The notes under the pieces: model-generated
Seen by the model: the letters and a program-made list of their open reading frames with translations, nothing else
Databases searched by the model: none
Told to the model about the DNA's origin: nothing
In this document: piece after piece, positions 1-5,305 of the stretch
Position numbering within the stretch: the first letter of the stretch is position 1
Layout: every line of letters begins with the position of its first letter
Translations under genes and position numbers: made by a program
Assembly (NCBI GenBank): GCA_046597895.1
Contig: JBKJJS010000185.1
Coordinates: 1 to 5,305, forward strand
Direction: 5' to 3'
Length of the DNA stretch: 5,305 nt
Source of the DNA: WLJO01 sp046597895
Lineage (GTDB): Bacteria > Actinomycetota > Acidimicrobiia > Acidimicrobiales > Ilumatobacteraceae

Positions 1-608
1 TGGTCATCGCCTGCGGCGCCCTCGTGCGGGAGCTGCGGGCCGTGCTCGGCCAGTTCGGGGACTACGACCTCGACCTCGCCGTCGACGTCGAGTACCTGCC
101 GGCGCCGTTGCACAACCGGCCGGAGCGCATCCCGGCGGCGGTGCGGGAAGTCGTGGACCGGCGAGGGGCGGACTACGACCGCGTCGTGCTCGGGTATGCC
201 GATTGCGGCACCGGCGGCCGGCTCGACGCTCTCGCCGACGAACTCGACCTCACCCGCCTGCCCGGGGCCCACTGCTACGAGTTCCTCGCCGGCTCGGCCG
301 TGTTCGAAGCCTTGCACGATGCCGAGCCCGGCACCTTCTACCTCACCGACTACCTGGCCCGATACTTCGACGCGTTGGTCATTGGTGGCCTCGGCCTTGA
401 CCGCCATCCCGAGTTACGCGACGTCTACTTCGGCAACTATCGACAGCTGTGCTTCCTGTCGCAGACCGACGATCCGGCCCTACTCACGGCCGCCCGCACC
501 GCCGCCCAGCAGCTCGGCCTCGAGTTCGTCCACCGGCCCACCGGCCTGGCCCCCTTGGCAAGCGCCACGGCCGACCTCGTCGGCGTGCCGGTCCTCATTC
601 GCCGCTGA
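1..608 (+). CDS. DUF1638 domain-containing protein, 5'-truncated by the window edge
   Basis: The protein belongs to the DUF1638 family, whose function is unknown. The open frame runs in from the left edge: the first full codon is at position 3, and 201 residues are visible before TGA at 606-608. A GTG at 24 is a possible start, but the in-frame residues before it (VIACGAL) look like the conserved family N-terminus, so the true start is probably a few codons upstream of the window. Counting from position 3, other motifs are YLPAPLHN (31-38), LGYADCGTGG (63-72), HCYEFLAG (90-97), GTFYLTDY (110-117) and PTGLAPL (179-185). The recurrent Cys and His residues would suit metal or cofactor binding, but that is inference. 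No signal peptide or membrane segment is seen, so it is probably cytoplasmic. It lies 23 nt before the methyltransferase gene, which ties it to corrinoid-dependent methyl transfer. Family assignment is fairly sure; the role is unknown. Confidence 0.8.
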   Translation, partial: VIACGALVRELRAVLGQFGDYDLDLAVDVEYLPAPLHNRPERIPAAVREVVDRRGADYDRVVLGYADCGTGGRLDALADELDLTRLPGAHCYEFLAGSAVFEALHDAEPGTFYLTDYLARYFDALVIGGLGLDRHPELRDVYFGNYRQLCFLSQTDDPALLTAARTAAQQLGLEFVHRPTGLAPLASATADLVGVPVLIRR

Positions 609-619
609 ACCCGCTACGC

Positions 620-625
620 AAAGGA
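620..625 (+). promoter_or_regulatory. Ribosome binding site of the pterin methyltransferase gene
   Basis: AAAGGA sits 6 nt before the ATG at 632. It decides the start: the same frame is open back to an ATG at 449, but that extension lies inside the DUF1638 gene in another frame and encodes Arg/Pro/His-rich sequence unlike the family. No such site precedes 449. Confidence 0.7.
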
Positions 626-631
626 CACGTC

Positions 632-1528
632 ATGACCAGCACCGTCCTGAGTTCAGCGACCCGAGAGGTCACCATCGGCTTCGACCGCCCGTTCGTGATG
701 ATCGGCGAGCGCATCAACCCCACCGGGCGCAAGCTGATGGCCGACGAGATGAAGGCCGGCGACTTCAGTCGGGTCGAGGCCGATGCCATCGCCCAAGTCG
801 CCGCCGGTGCCCACATGCTCGATGTCAACGCCGGAATCCCCCTGGCCGATGAGCCCGCAATGCTCGCCCGGGCCATCCAGCTCGTGCAGAGCGTGGTCGA
901 TGTGCCGCTCTCGATCGACTCGTCCATCATCGCCGCGCTCGAAGCGGGACTCGCCGTGTACCAGGGCAAGGCGCTCGTCAACTCCGTCACCGGTGAGGAC
1001 GAGGTGATGGAGCGGGTGCTCCCACTCGTCGCCCGGTACGGCGCCGCGGTCGTCGCCATCTCCAACGACGAGACCGGGATCTCCGAGGATCCCAACGTGC
1101 GCTTCGAGATCGCCAAGCGCATCGTGCAACGCGCCGCCGATCACGGCATCCCGGCCGCGGACGTGGTGGTCGATCCACTCGTGATGCCGATCGGGGCGAT
1201 GGGCACCGCTGGGCAGCAGGTGTTCGCACTCGTTCGGCGGTTGCGCGAAGAACTCGGCGTCAACACGGTGTGCGGCGCGTCGAACGTCAGCTTCGGCCTG
1301 CCGAACCGTCACCTCATCACGGCCACCTTCCTCACGATGGCCATCGGGGCCGGGATGACCTCGGCCATCATGAACCCCATGCACCCCGAGGTGAAGCTGG
1401 CGGTCATGGCGGCCGACGTCCTGGCCGGCAACGACCTCCACTGTGCGGCGTGGATCAGGGCTCATCGTGATCCTGGGGCGGCGGGCGACGAGGGTGGGCG
1501 GCGGCGGGGCCGTCGCCGCGAGAGCTAG
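632..1528 (+). CDS. Methyltetrahydrofolate:corrinoid methyltransferase (pterin-binding, AcsE/MtrH-like)
   Basis: This 298-residue cytoplasmic enzyme is a pterin-binding TIM barrel that moves a methyl group between a corrinoid protein and tetrahydrofolate. In this operon the likely direction is methyl-Co(III) corrinoid to THF, giving 5-methyl-THF for one-carbon metabolism. Family motifs appear in order: IGERINPTGRK (24-34), LDVNAGIP (63-70), PLSIDSS (92-98), VNSVTGE (116-122), VVDPLVMPIG (179-188), GASNVSFGLPNR (215-226) and IMNP (246-249). Asn218 in the SNVS motif matches, by motif position, the Asn that contacts N5 of the pterin in the Moorella MeTr. The domain is alone, without the homocysteine, cobalamin or activation domains of MetH, which argues against methionine synthase. 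Dihydropteroate synthase is a distant alternative that the GERINPTG and SNVSFG motifs disfavour. The last 20 or so residues are Gly/Arg-rich (residues 290-296 RRRGRRR) and probably disordered. The gene ends 6 nt before the activator gene. Confidence 0.9.
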   Translation: MTSTVLSSATREVTIGFDRPFVMIGERINPTGRKLMADEMKAGDFSRVEADAIAQVAAGAHMLDVNAGIPLADEPAMLARAIQLVQSVVDVPLSIDSSIIAALEAGLAVYQGKALVNSVTGEDEVMERVLPLVARYGAAVVAISNDETGISEDPNVRFEIAKRIVQRAADHGIPAADVVVDPLVMPIGAMGTAGQQVFALVRRLREELGVNTVCGASNVSFGLPNRHLITATFLTMAIGAGMTSAIMNPMHPEVKLAVMAADVLAGNDLHCAAWIRAHRDPGAAGDEGGRRRGRRRES

Positions 1529-1534
1529 GCGCGC

Positions 1535-3601
1535 ATGTCGAGGCGGGTCGTGTTCACGCCGTCCGGGCTCGAGGGCACGGTCGACGGCTATCGCACGGTG
1601 CTGGACGCTGCTCGGCAGTTGGGCGCCGATCTCGACTCCGTGTGCGGTGGCCGCGGGATCTGCGGGCGGTGCGAGGTCGTCCCCACGTTCGGCACGTTCC
1701 CGAAGTGGGCGATTACGGTCGGCCCCGACGCGTTCGGAGCCTTGAACGCCGTGGAACGCGAGTACGCGGCGCGGCGGGGGTTAGCACCCGGTTCGCGGCT
1801 CGGGTGCCAACTGCGCTTGACGACCGATGCCGTGATCGACGTGCCGGCGACCAGTCAGGTCCACCGTCCGGTCGTACGCAAGCACGTCGACGTCGGCTCG
1901 CTGGTGGTGGACCCCGTGACTCACCTCTACTACGTAGTGGTCGAGCCGGCGGTGCTGGGCGACGACCGCAGCGCGGCGGCCCGGCTCGGCGAGGCGTTGA
2001 CCCGAGATCACGCGCTCGGCCCGATCGAGTGGCCCGTGCGGTTGTTGCCCCGGTTGCATGCGGCGACTGCAGCCATGGCCGCCAAGGATGGGACGACCGT
2101 GGCCATCGCCACCGCGCCCGACGGCCGGCGCACTGCGGTGGCCGTGTGGTCGGGTTACGTGGACAGGGCGTTCGGGGTGGCGATCGACGTCGGCTCCACG
2201 ACCGTGGCCGGCCACCTGTGCGACCTCCACACCGGTGAGGTGCTGGCGTCGAGCGGTTTGATGAACCCACAGATCCGCTACGGCGAGGATCTCATGAGCC
2301 GGGTGTCGTACGTGATGATGAATCCGGGCGGGGAGGCGAACCTGACCGGAGCGATTCGCGATGCGCTGAACGATCTCGTCTCGTCGCTCGTCGGCCAGGC
2401 GGGAGTGGATCGTGATGCCGTGCTCGACGTGGTGATCGTGGGCAACCCGATCATGCATCACCTCCTGCTCGGCATCGACCCCACACCGCTCGGTGGAGCA
2501 CCCTTCGAACTCGCCGTGAGTACCGCCGTGCATGGGCGGGCGACGGACATCGGTCTGGCGTTGGACTCCGCCGCGCTCTACGTGGGGCCATGCATTGCCG
2601 GGCACGTCGGCGCCGACACGGCGGCGGCCATCCTCTCCGAAGGGCCGCACCGCAGCGACCGCGTGCAACTGCTGGTGGATGTGGGGACGAACGCCGAGAT
2701 CGTGCTCGGTAACTCGCAGCGACTGTACGCGGCGTCGAGCCCCACGGGACCGGCCTTCGAGGGGGCCCAGCTCTCGTGCGGCCAGCGGGCCACGGTCGGC
2801 GCCATCGAGCGGGTGCGGATCGACCGCCAGACGCTCGAACCGAAGTTCAAGGTGATCGGGTCGGATCTGTGGTCCGACGAGCCCGGGTTCGCGGAGGCCC
2901 TGGTCGACGCCGGCGCGTCGGTGACGGGTGTGTGCGGCTCGGGCATCATCGAGGTCATCGGCGAACTGTTCCTCGCCGGACTCCTGCGCACGGACGGCAC
3001 GTTCGACGCATCGCTGATGGAACGAACGGCGCGGCTCGAGCAGGACGGGCGCACGCTGGCGTACGTGATCTACGCGGCGCCGGGGACGCGGTTGCGCATC
3101 ACGCAGAACGACGTGCGGGCTATCCAATTGGCGAAGGCGGCGCTCCGGGCCGGTATCGAGTTGCTGCGCGACCACTCGGGCTTCACACAGATCGATGACG
3201 TGCGCCTGGCCGGAGCGTTCGGCTCCCACATCGACCCGCTCTACGCGCTGGTGCTCGGGCTCGTGCCGGATGGCCCGGTCGACTCGGTGCGGTCGGCAGG
3301 AAATGCGGCCGGGTCGGGCGCGGTGCGGGCGTTGCTCTCGGCGGCTGAGCGGGCCGAGATGGAAGCGGTCGTGGCGGGCGTGACGAAGATCGAAACGGCG
3401 CTGGAGCCCGCCTTCCAGCAACACTTCGTAGATGCCATGGGCTTCCCGCACACCACGGCCCCGACGCCGTTCCTCGCCGCCATCGTCGAGTTGCCGGCGC
3501 CGTCGGTGGCAGGCGGTCGGACGGCCGGCGGGCGGACGGACCGCGGGCGGCGACGAACGGCCGGGGAAACTCGCGTGACGACAGGAGCATCAGATGACTG
3601 A
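1535..3601 (+). CDS. Ferredoxin-ASKHA (DUF4445) reductive activator of corrinoid proteins, RamA/RACo-like
   Basis: The 688-residue protein is predicted to reactivate corrinoid methyl carriers by ATP-dependent reduction of inactive Co(II) to Co(I). The N-terminus is a plant-type [2Fe-2S] ferredoxin domain with Cys37, Cys43, Cys46 (CGGRGICGRC) and Cys91 (LGCQ). A linker spans roughly 105-210. The ASKHA ATPase core follows: phosphate-1 motif AIDVGSTTVAG (216-226), VIVGNPIMHHLLLG (300-313), second phosphate motif VDVGTNAEIVLG (381-392), TGPAFEGAQLSCG (404-416), VCGSGIIEVIGELF (466-479) and RLAGAFGSHID (557-567). The [2Fe-2S] type matches bacterial RACo and O-demethylase activators rather than archaeal RamA, which carries [4Fe-4S] clusters. 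The family body seems to end near residue 654; residues 655-688 form a Gly/Arg/Thr-rich tail. The ATG start is 6 nt after the preceding stop and has only a weak upstream GAGAG, so translational coupling is likely. The last 8 nt overlap the next gene. The partner corrinoid protein is not in the window. Confidence 0.9.
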   Translation: MSRRVVFTPSGLEGTVDGYRTVLDAARQLGADLDSVCGGRGICGRCEVVPTFGTFPKWAITVGPDAFGALNAVEREYAARRGLAPGSRLGCQLRLTTDAVIDVPATSQVHRPVVRKHVDVGSLVVDPVTHLYYVVVEPAVLGDDRSAAARLGEALTRDHALGPIEWPVRLLPRLHAATAAMAAKDGTTVAIATAPDGRRTAVAVWSGYVDRAFGVAIDVGSTTVAGHLCDLHTGEVLASSGLMNPQIRYGEDLMSRVSYVMMNPGGEANLTGAIRDALNDLVSSLVGQAGVDRDAVLDVVIVGNPIMHHLLLGIDPTPLGGAPFELAVSTAVHGRATDIGLALDSAALYVGPCIAGHVGADTAAAILSEGPHRSDRVQLLVDVGTNAEIVLGNSQRLYAASSPTGPAFEGAQLSCGQRATVGAIERVRIDRQTLEPKFKVIGSDLWSDEPGFAEALVDAGASVTGVCGSGIIEVIGELFLAGLLRTDGTFDASLMERTARLEQDGRTLAYVIYAAPGTRLRITQNDVRAIQLAKAALRAGIELLRDHSGFTQIDDVRLAGAFGSHIDPLYALVLGLVPDGPVDSVRSAGNAAGSGAVRALLSAAERAEMEAVVAGVTKIETALEPAFQQHFVDAMGFPHTTAPTPFLAAIVELPAPSVAGGRTAGGRTDRGRRRTAGETRVTTGASDD
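3583..3587 (+). promoter_or_regulatory. Ribosome binding site of the MttB-like gene, inside the activator gene
   Basis: AGGAG lies 6 nt before the ATG at 3594 and is the strongest ribosome binding site in the window. It falls inside the last codons of the activator gene, whose stop (TGA, 3599-3601) comes after the ATG. It fixes the start of the methyltransferase and suggests coupled but independently boosted translation, fitting a catalytic enzyme needed in larger amounts than its activator. Confidence 0.7.
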
Positions 3602-5153
3602 CACGAGCCAGCCAGCCCACACGCAGCCGGAGGGTCGCAGATCGGGTGGTCGGGCTGGCCGCCAAGCGGTCCGCGCCAGCCATGTGATCGAGCGCCAACC
3701 GTTCCTCACCTCGACGCTGAAACCGTTCGAGGTGATGTCCGACGAAGGAATGGAACTGTTGGAGCACAACGCCGACACCATCCTCGAGGAAGTCGGCGTC
3801 GAGATCCGCGACTTCCCTGAGGCGCTCAGGATCTTCGGGGATGCGGGCGCGATGGTCGACGGCACGCGGGTGCGGTTCCCGCGCGGAATGTGCCGATCGA
3901 TCGTGCAGGCCACGGCGCCCCGGATGTTCACGCAGCACGCCCGCAATCCTGCGAACAACGTGGAGATCGGGGGCCGCAACATCGTGTTCGCCCCCAACTA
4001 CGGCTCGCCGTTCGTGCAGGACCTCGACAACGGCCGCCGCTACGCCACGCTGGCCGACTTCCAGAACTTCGTGAAGCTGGCGTACCTGTCACCGCACCTG
4101 CACCACTCGGGCGGCACGGTGTGCGAGCCCGTCGACATCCCCGTCAGCAAGCGGCACCTGGACATGGTGTACGCCCACCTGCGCTACAGCGACAAGCCGT
4201 TCATGGGCTCCGTGACAGCGGGATCACGGGCTCAGGACTCGTTCGAACTGGCCCGCATCGCGTTCGGGGGCGACCTCGGGGATCGCACGGTGATGACGAG
4301 CCTGATCAACGCCTCGTCGCCGCTCGTGTGGGACGGCACGATGCTCGCCGCCGCCAAGGTCTACGCCGAGAACAACCAGGCGACGATCATCACGCCGTTC
4401 ATTCTCGCCGGGGCGATGGCGCCGGTGACCACCGCGGCCGTGGCGGCCCAGGTGCTGGCCGAGGCGCTGGCCGGGATGACGTTCACGCAGCTCGTGCGAC
4501 CGGGGGCGCCGGTGATCTTCGGCAGCTTCGCGAGTTCGATGTCGATGCAGACGGGGGCACCCACCTTCGGCACGCCCGAGGCGGCGCTGCTCATGTACGT
4601 CGTGGCGCAGCTCGCCCGGCGGCTCGGGGTGCCGTTCCGGTCGGGCGGCAACCTGACCGCGTCGAAGGTGCCGGATGCCCAGGCGGCATACGAGAGCTCC
4701 GGAACGATGTACCCGACGATCCTGGCCGGGGTGAACTTCGTGCTTCACGCCGCCGGGTGGCTGGAGGGTGGTTTGGCGATCGGCTACGAGAAGTTCATCC
4801 TCGACACGGACCAACTCGGGATGCACGCCGTGTTCGTGAAGGGCGTCGACCTGTCCGAGAACGGCCAGGGGCTCGACGCCATCCGCCAGAACGGTCCCGG
4901 TCAACACTTCCTCGGTACGGCGCACACGTTGGCCAACTTCGAGACGGCGTTCTACCGATCGTTCACGTCTGACTCGTCGAGCTACGAGCAATGGACCGAG
5001 GACGGCGCGCTCGACGCCGCCCAGCGCGCCAACCGGATCTGGAAGGAGCAGCTCGCCTCGTATGTGGCGCCGCCAATGGACGATGCGATCGACGAGGAGT
5101 TGCAGGACTACATGGCCCGCCGTAAAGCCGACCTCCCCGACGAGTTCGCCTGA
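3594..5153 (+). CDS. MttB-superfamily (trimethylamine methyltransferase family) protein, non-pyrrolysine
   Basis: The 519-residue cytoplasmic protein belongs to the MttB superfamily, which transfers a methyl group from a methylated amine to a cognate Co(I) corrinoid protein. After a basic, flexible start (GRRSGGRAGRQAVR, 14-27) come the conserved EHNADTILEEVGVE (57-70), RVRFPRG (92-98), FAPNYGSPFVQD (132-143), SGGTVCEPVD (172-181) and the C-terminal barrel motifs FGTPEAALL (325-333), RSGGNLTASKVPDAQAAYES (349-368), HAAGWLEGGL (385-394) and YEKFILD (398-404). In methanogen MttB a UAG-encoded pyrrolysine lies, from memory, near the segment equivalent to about 349-358. Here that segment is all sense codons and the gene runs uninterrupted to TGA. 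Characterised non-pyrrolysine members (MtgB, MtpB, MtcB) use quaternary amines such as glycine betaine, proline betaine or carnitine, so a similar substrate is likely; which one cannot be read from sequence. The name trimethylamine methyltransferase would be misleading. It is the last gene of the operon. Confidence 0.9.
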   Translation: MTDTSQPAHTQPEGRRSGGRAGRQAVRASHVIERQPFLTSTLKPFEVMSDEGMELLEHNADTILEEVGVEIRDFPEALRIFGDAGAMVDGTRVRFPRGMCRSIVQATAPRMFTQHARNPANNVEIGGRNIVFAPNYGSPFVQDLDNGRRYATLADFQNFVKLAYLSPHLHHSGGTVCEPVDIPVSKRHLDMVYAHLRYSDKPFMGSVTAGSRAQDSFELARIAFGGDLGDRTVMTSLINASSPLVWDGTMLAAAKVYAENNQATIITPFILAGAMAPVTTAAVAAQVLAEALAGMTFTQLVRPGAPVIFGSFASSMSMQTGAPTFGTPEAALLMYVVAQLARRLGVPFRSGGNLTASKVPDAQAAYESSGTMYPTILAGVNFVLHAAGWLEGGLAIGYEKFILDTDQLGMHAVFVKGVDLSENGQGLDAIRQNGPGQHFLGTAHTLANFETAFYRSFTSDSSSYEQWTEDGALDAAQRANRIWKEQLASYVAPPMDDAIDEELQDYMARRKADLPDEFA

Positions 5154-5185
5154 CCCCGCGCCTCCGCCCCCGCCCCGGCAGCACT

Positions 5186-5210
5186 ATTCCGCGGGAGTTG
5201 CGGGATTGTG
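5186..5210 (+). repeat. Palindromic repeat, unit 1 of 2
   Basis: This 25-nt unit matches unit 2 (5227-5251) at 20 of 25 positions, including the shared core GAGTTGCGGGA. It can fold as a 9-bp stem (5186-5194 with 5198-5206) around the loop GAG. Three of its pairs are G-T/G-U where unit 2 has Watson-Crick pairs, so three of the five differences between the units keep the pairing. Confidence 0.65.
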
Positions 5211-5224
5211 ATGCTCACACGCCA

Positions 5225-5259
5225 CAATCCCGCAAGAGTTGCGGGAATGGGTTGTTTTT
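5225..5259 (+). terminator. Probable Rho-independent terminator of the operon
   Basis: The hairpin TCCCGCAA-GAG-TTGCGGGA extends past one A/A mismatch by two more pairs (5225-5226 with 5248-5249). Two Gs follow, then TTGTTTTT (5252-5259). A GC-rich stem followed by a T-run about 70-100 nt after the last stop codon fits an intrinsic terminator for the plus-strand operon. No matching A-run lies on the other side, so it does not look bidirectional. The T-run is broken by one G, and a competing 13-bp stem could weaken it. Confidence 0.6.
5227..5251 (+). repeat. Palindromic repeat, unit 2 of 2
   Basis: Second copy of the 25-nt unit, 16 nt after the first. TCCCGCAA (5228-5235) and TTGCGGGA (5239-5246) form a perfect 8-bp stem with loop GAG. 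Its left arm can also pair with unit 1: TTGCGGGATTGTG (5198-5210) is the exact reverse complement of 5223-5235, giving a 13-bp stem with a 12-nt loop that excludes the unit-2 hairpin. Confidence 0.65.
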
Positions 5260-5295
5260 GGGGGGTGGTGGGAAAGGCAGGGAGGGTCAGGGGGG
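5260..5295 (+). other. Potential G-quadruplex tract
   Basis: Five G-tracts occur in 36 nt: 5260-5265, 5270-5272, 5280-5282, 5284-5286 and 5290-5295, with loops of 4, 7, 1 and 3 nt. Four or more tracts of at least three Gs with loops of 1-7 nt satisfy the usual quadruplex pattern. The Gs are on the plus strand, directly after the T-run. Folding is only predicted. Confidence 0.5.
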
Positions 5296-5305
5296 TGTTC
5301 TGCAT

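Larger units (their letters stand above)
5154..5305. other. Gene-free tail after the operon
   Basis: No convincing gene is seen in these 152 bases. From left to right they hold a C-rich stretch (5154-5178), two tandem palindromic 25-nt units (5186-5210 and 5227-5251), a T-rich tract (5252-5259) and a G-rich run to near the window edge. A 65-codon open frame on the minus strand (5305-5108) has Pro/Thr- and Ala/Arg-rich composition, would overlap the end of the MttB-like gene, and resembles no family I know. Confidence 0.6.

Noticed and set aside
449..631. Upstream ATG at 449 extending the pterin methyltransferase by 61 codons
   Set aside because: The extension overlaps the DUF1638 gene out of frame, encodes Arg/Pro/His-rich sequence, and lacks a ribosome binding site, whereas ATG 632 has AAAGGA at the right distance.
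653..1465. Minus-strand open frame of 270 codons opposite the pterin methyltransferase
   Set aside because: Rich in His, Asp, Gly and Arg with no family motif, and the plus-strand gene is clear, so it is a shadow.
632..1528. Pterin-binding enzyme as dihydropteroate synthase or a MetH fragment
   Set aside because: The GERINPTG and SNVSFG motifs and the corrinoid neighbours fit methyltetrahydrofolate:corrinoid methyltransferases, and there are no folate-biosynthesis genes or other MetH domains.
1781..3451. Minus-strand open frame of 556 codons opposite the activator gene
   Set aside because: It is a composition effect of GC-rich coding DNA. Its protein is His/Arg-rich with no recognisable motif, while the plus strand encodes a clear ferredoxin-ASKHA protein over the same bases.
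3890..4972. Plus-strand open frame of 360 codons inside the MttB-like gene
   Set aside because: It is the +1-type shadow of the MttB-like gene: Arg/Gly/His-rich, no motif, and entirely contained in a well-supported gene.
5154..5178. C-rich stretch as a minus-strand G-quadruplex
   Set aside because: Only three tracts of four or more Cs are present, with one gap of 9 nt, so the usual four-tract pattern is not met.
5186..5251. CRISPR array
   Set aside because: Only two imperfect units with a single 16-nt gap, no cas genes, and each unit is a terminator-like palindrome.
5108..5305. Minus-strand open frame of 65 codons at the right edge
   Set aside because: It overlaps the end of the MttB-like gene and spans the palindromic repeats and G-tract, with biased composition and no recognisable similarity. 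It begins exactly at the window edge, so a longer gene cannot be fully excluded.

Overview
The window is a compact four-gene, plus-strand operon followed by a structured, gene-free tail of about 150 bases. The DNA is GC-rich with strong G/C preference at third codon positions. Together with protein motifs resembling the non-pyrrolysine MttB families of aerobic soil and marine bacteria, this suggests a high-GC bacterium. An actinobacterium (for example Acidimicrobiia) or an alphaproteobacterium is possible, but the lineage is an inference I cannot settle from the sequence.

Layout: (1) positions 1-608, the 3' part of a DUF1638-family gene whose start lies upstream of the window; (2) 632-1528, a pterin-binding methyltetrahydrofolate:corrinoid methyltransferase (AcsE/MtrH-like); (3) 1535-3601, a [2Fe-2S] ferredoxin fused to an ASKHA/DUF4445 ATPase, the reductive activator of corrinoid proteins (RamA/RACo type); (4) 3594-5153, an MttB-superfamily methyltransferase without pyrrolysine. 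Spacings are 23 nt, 6 nt and an 8-nt overlap, so the genes are almost certainly co-transcribed. (5) 5154-5305 has no convincing gene. It carries two tandem 25-nt palindromic units, the second forming a terminator-like hairpin with a T-run, and then a run of five G-tracts.

How the genes work together (inference from families): the MttB-like enzyme would demethylate a methylated amine, probably a quaternary amine such as a betaine, onto a Co(I) corrinoid protein. The pterin methyltransferase would pass that methyl group to tetrahydrofolate. The ferredoxin-ASKHA protein would rescue corrinoid that has oxidised to Co(II). The corrinoid-binding protein this scheme needs is not in the window and is expected just upstream, before or beside the DUF1638 gene. 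DUF1638 has no established function, and its place as a member of this operon is the main open question. The other notable item is the pair of alternative hairpins after the last gene.
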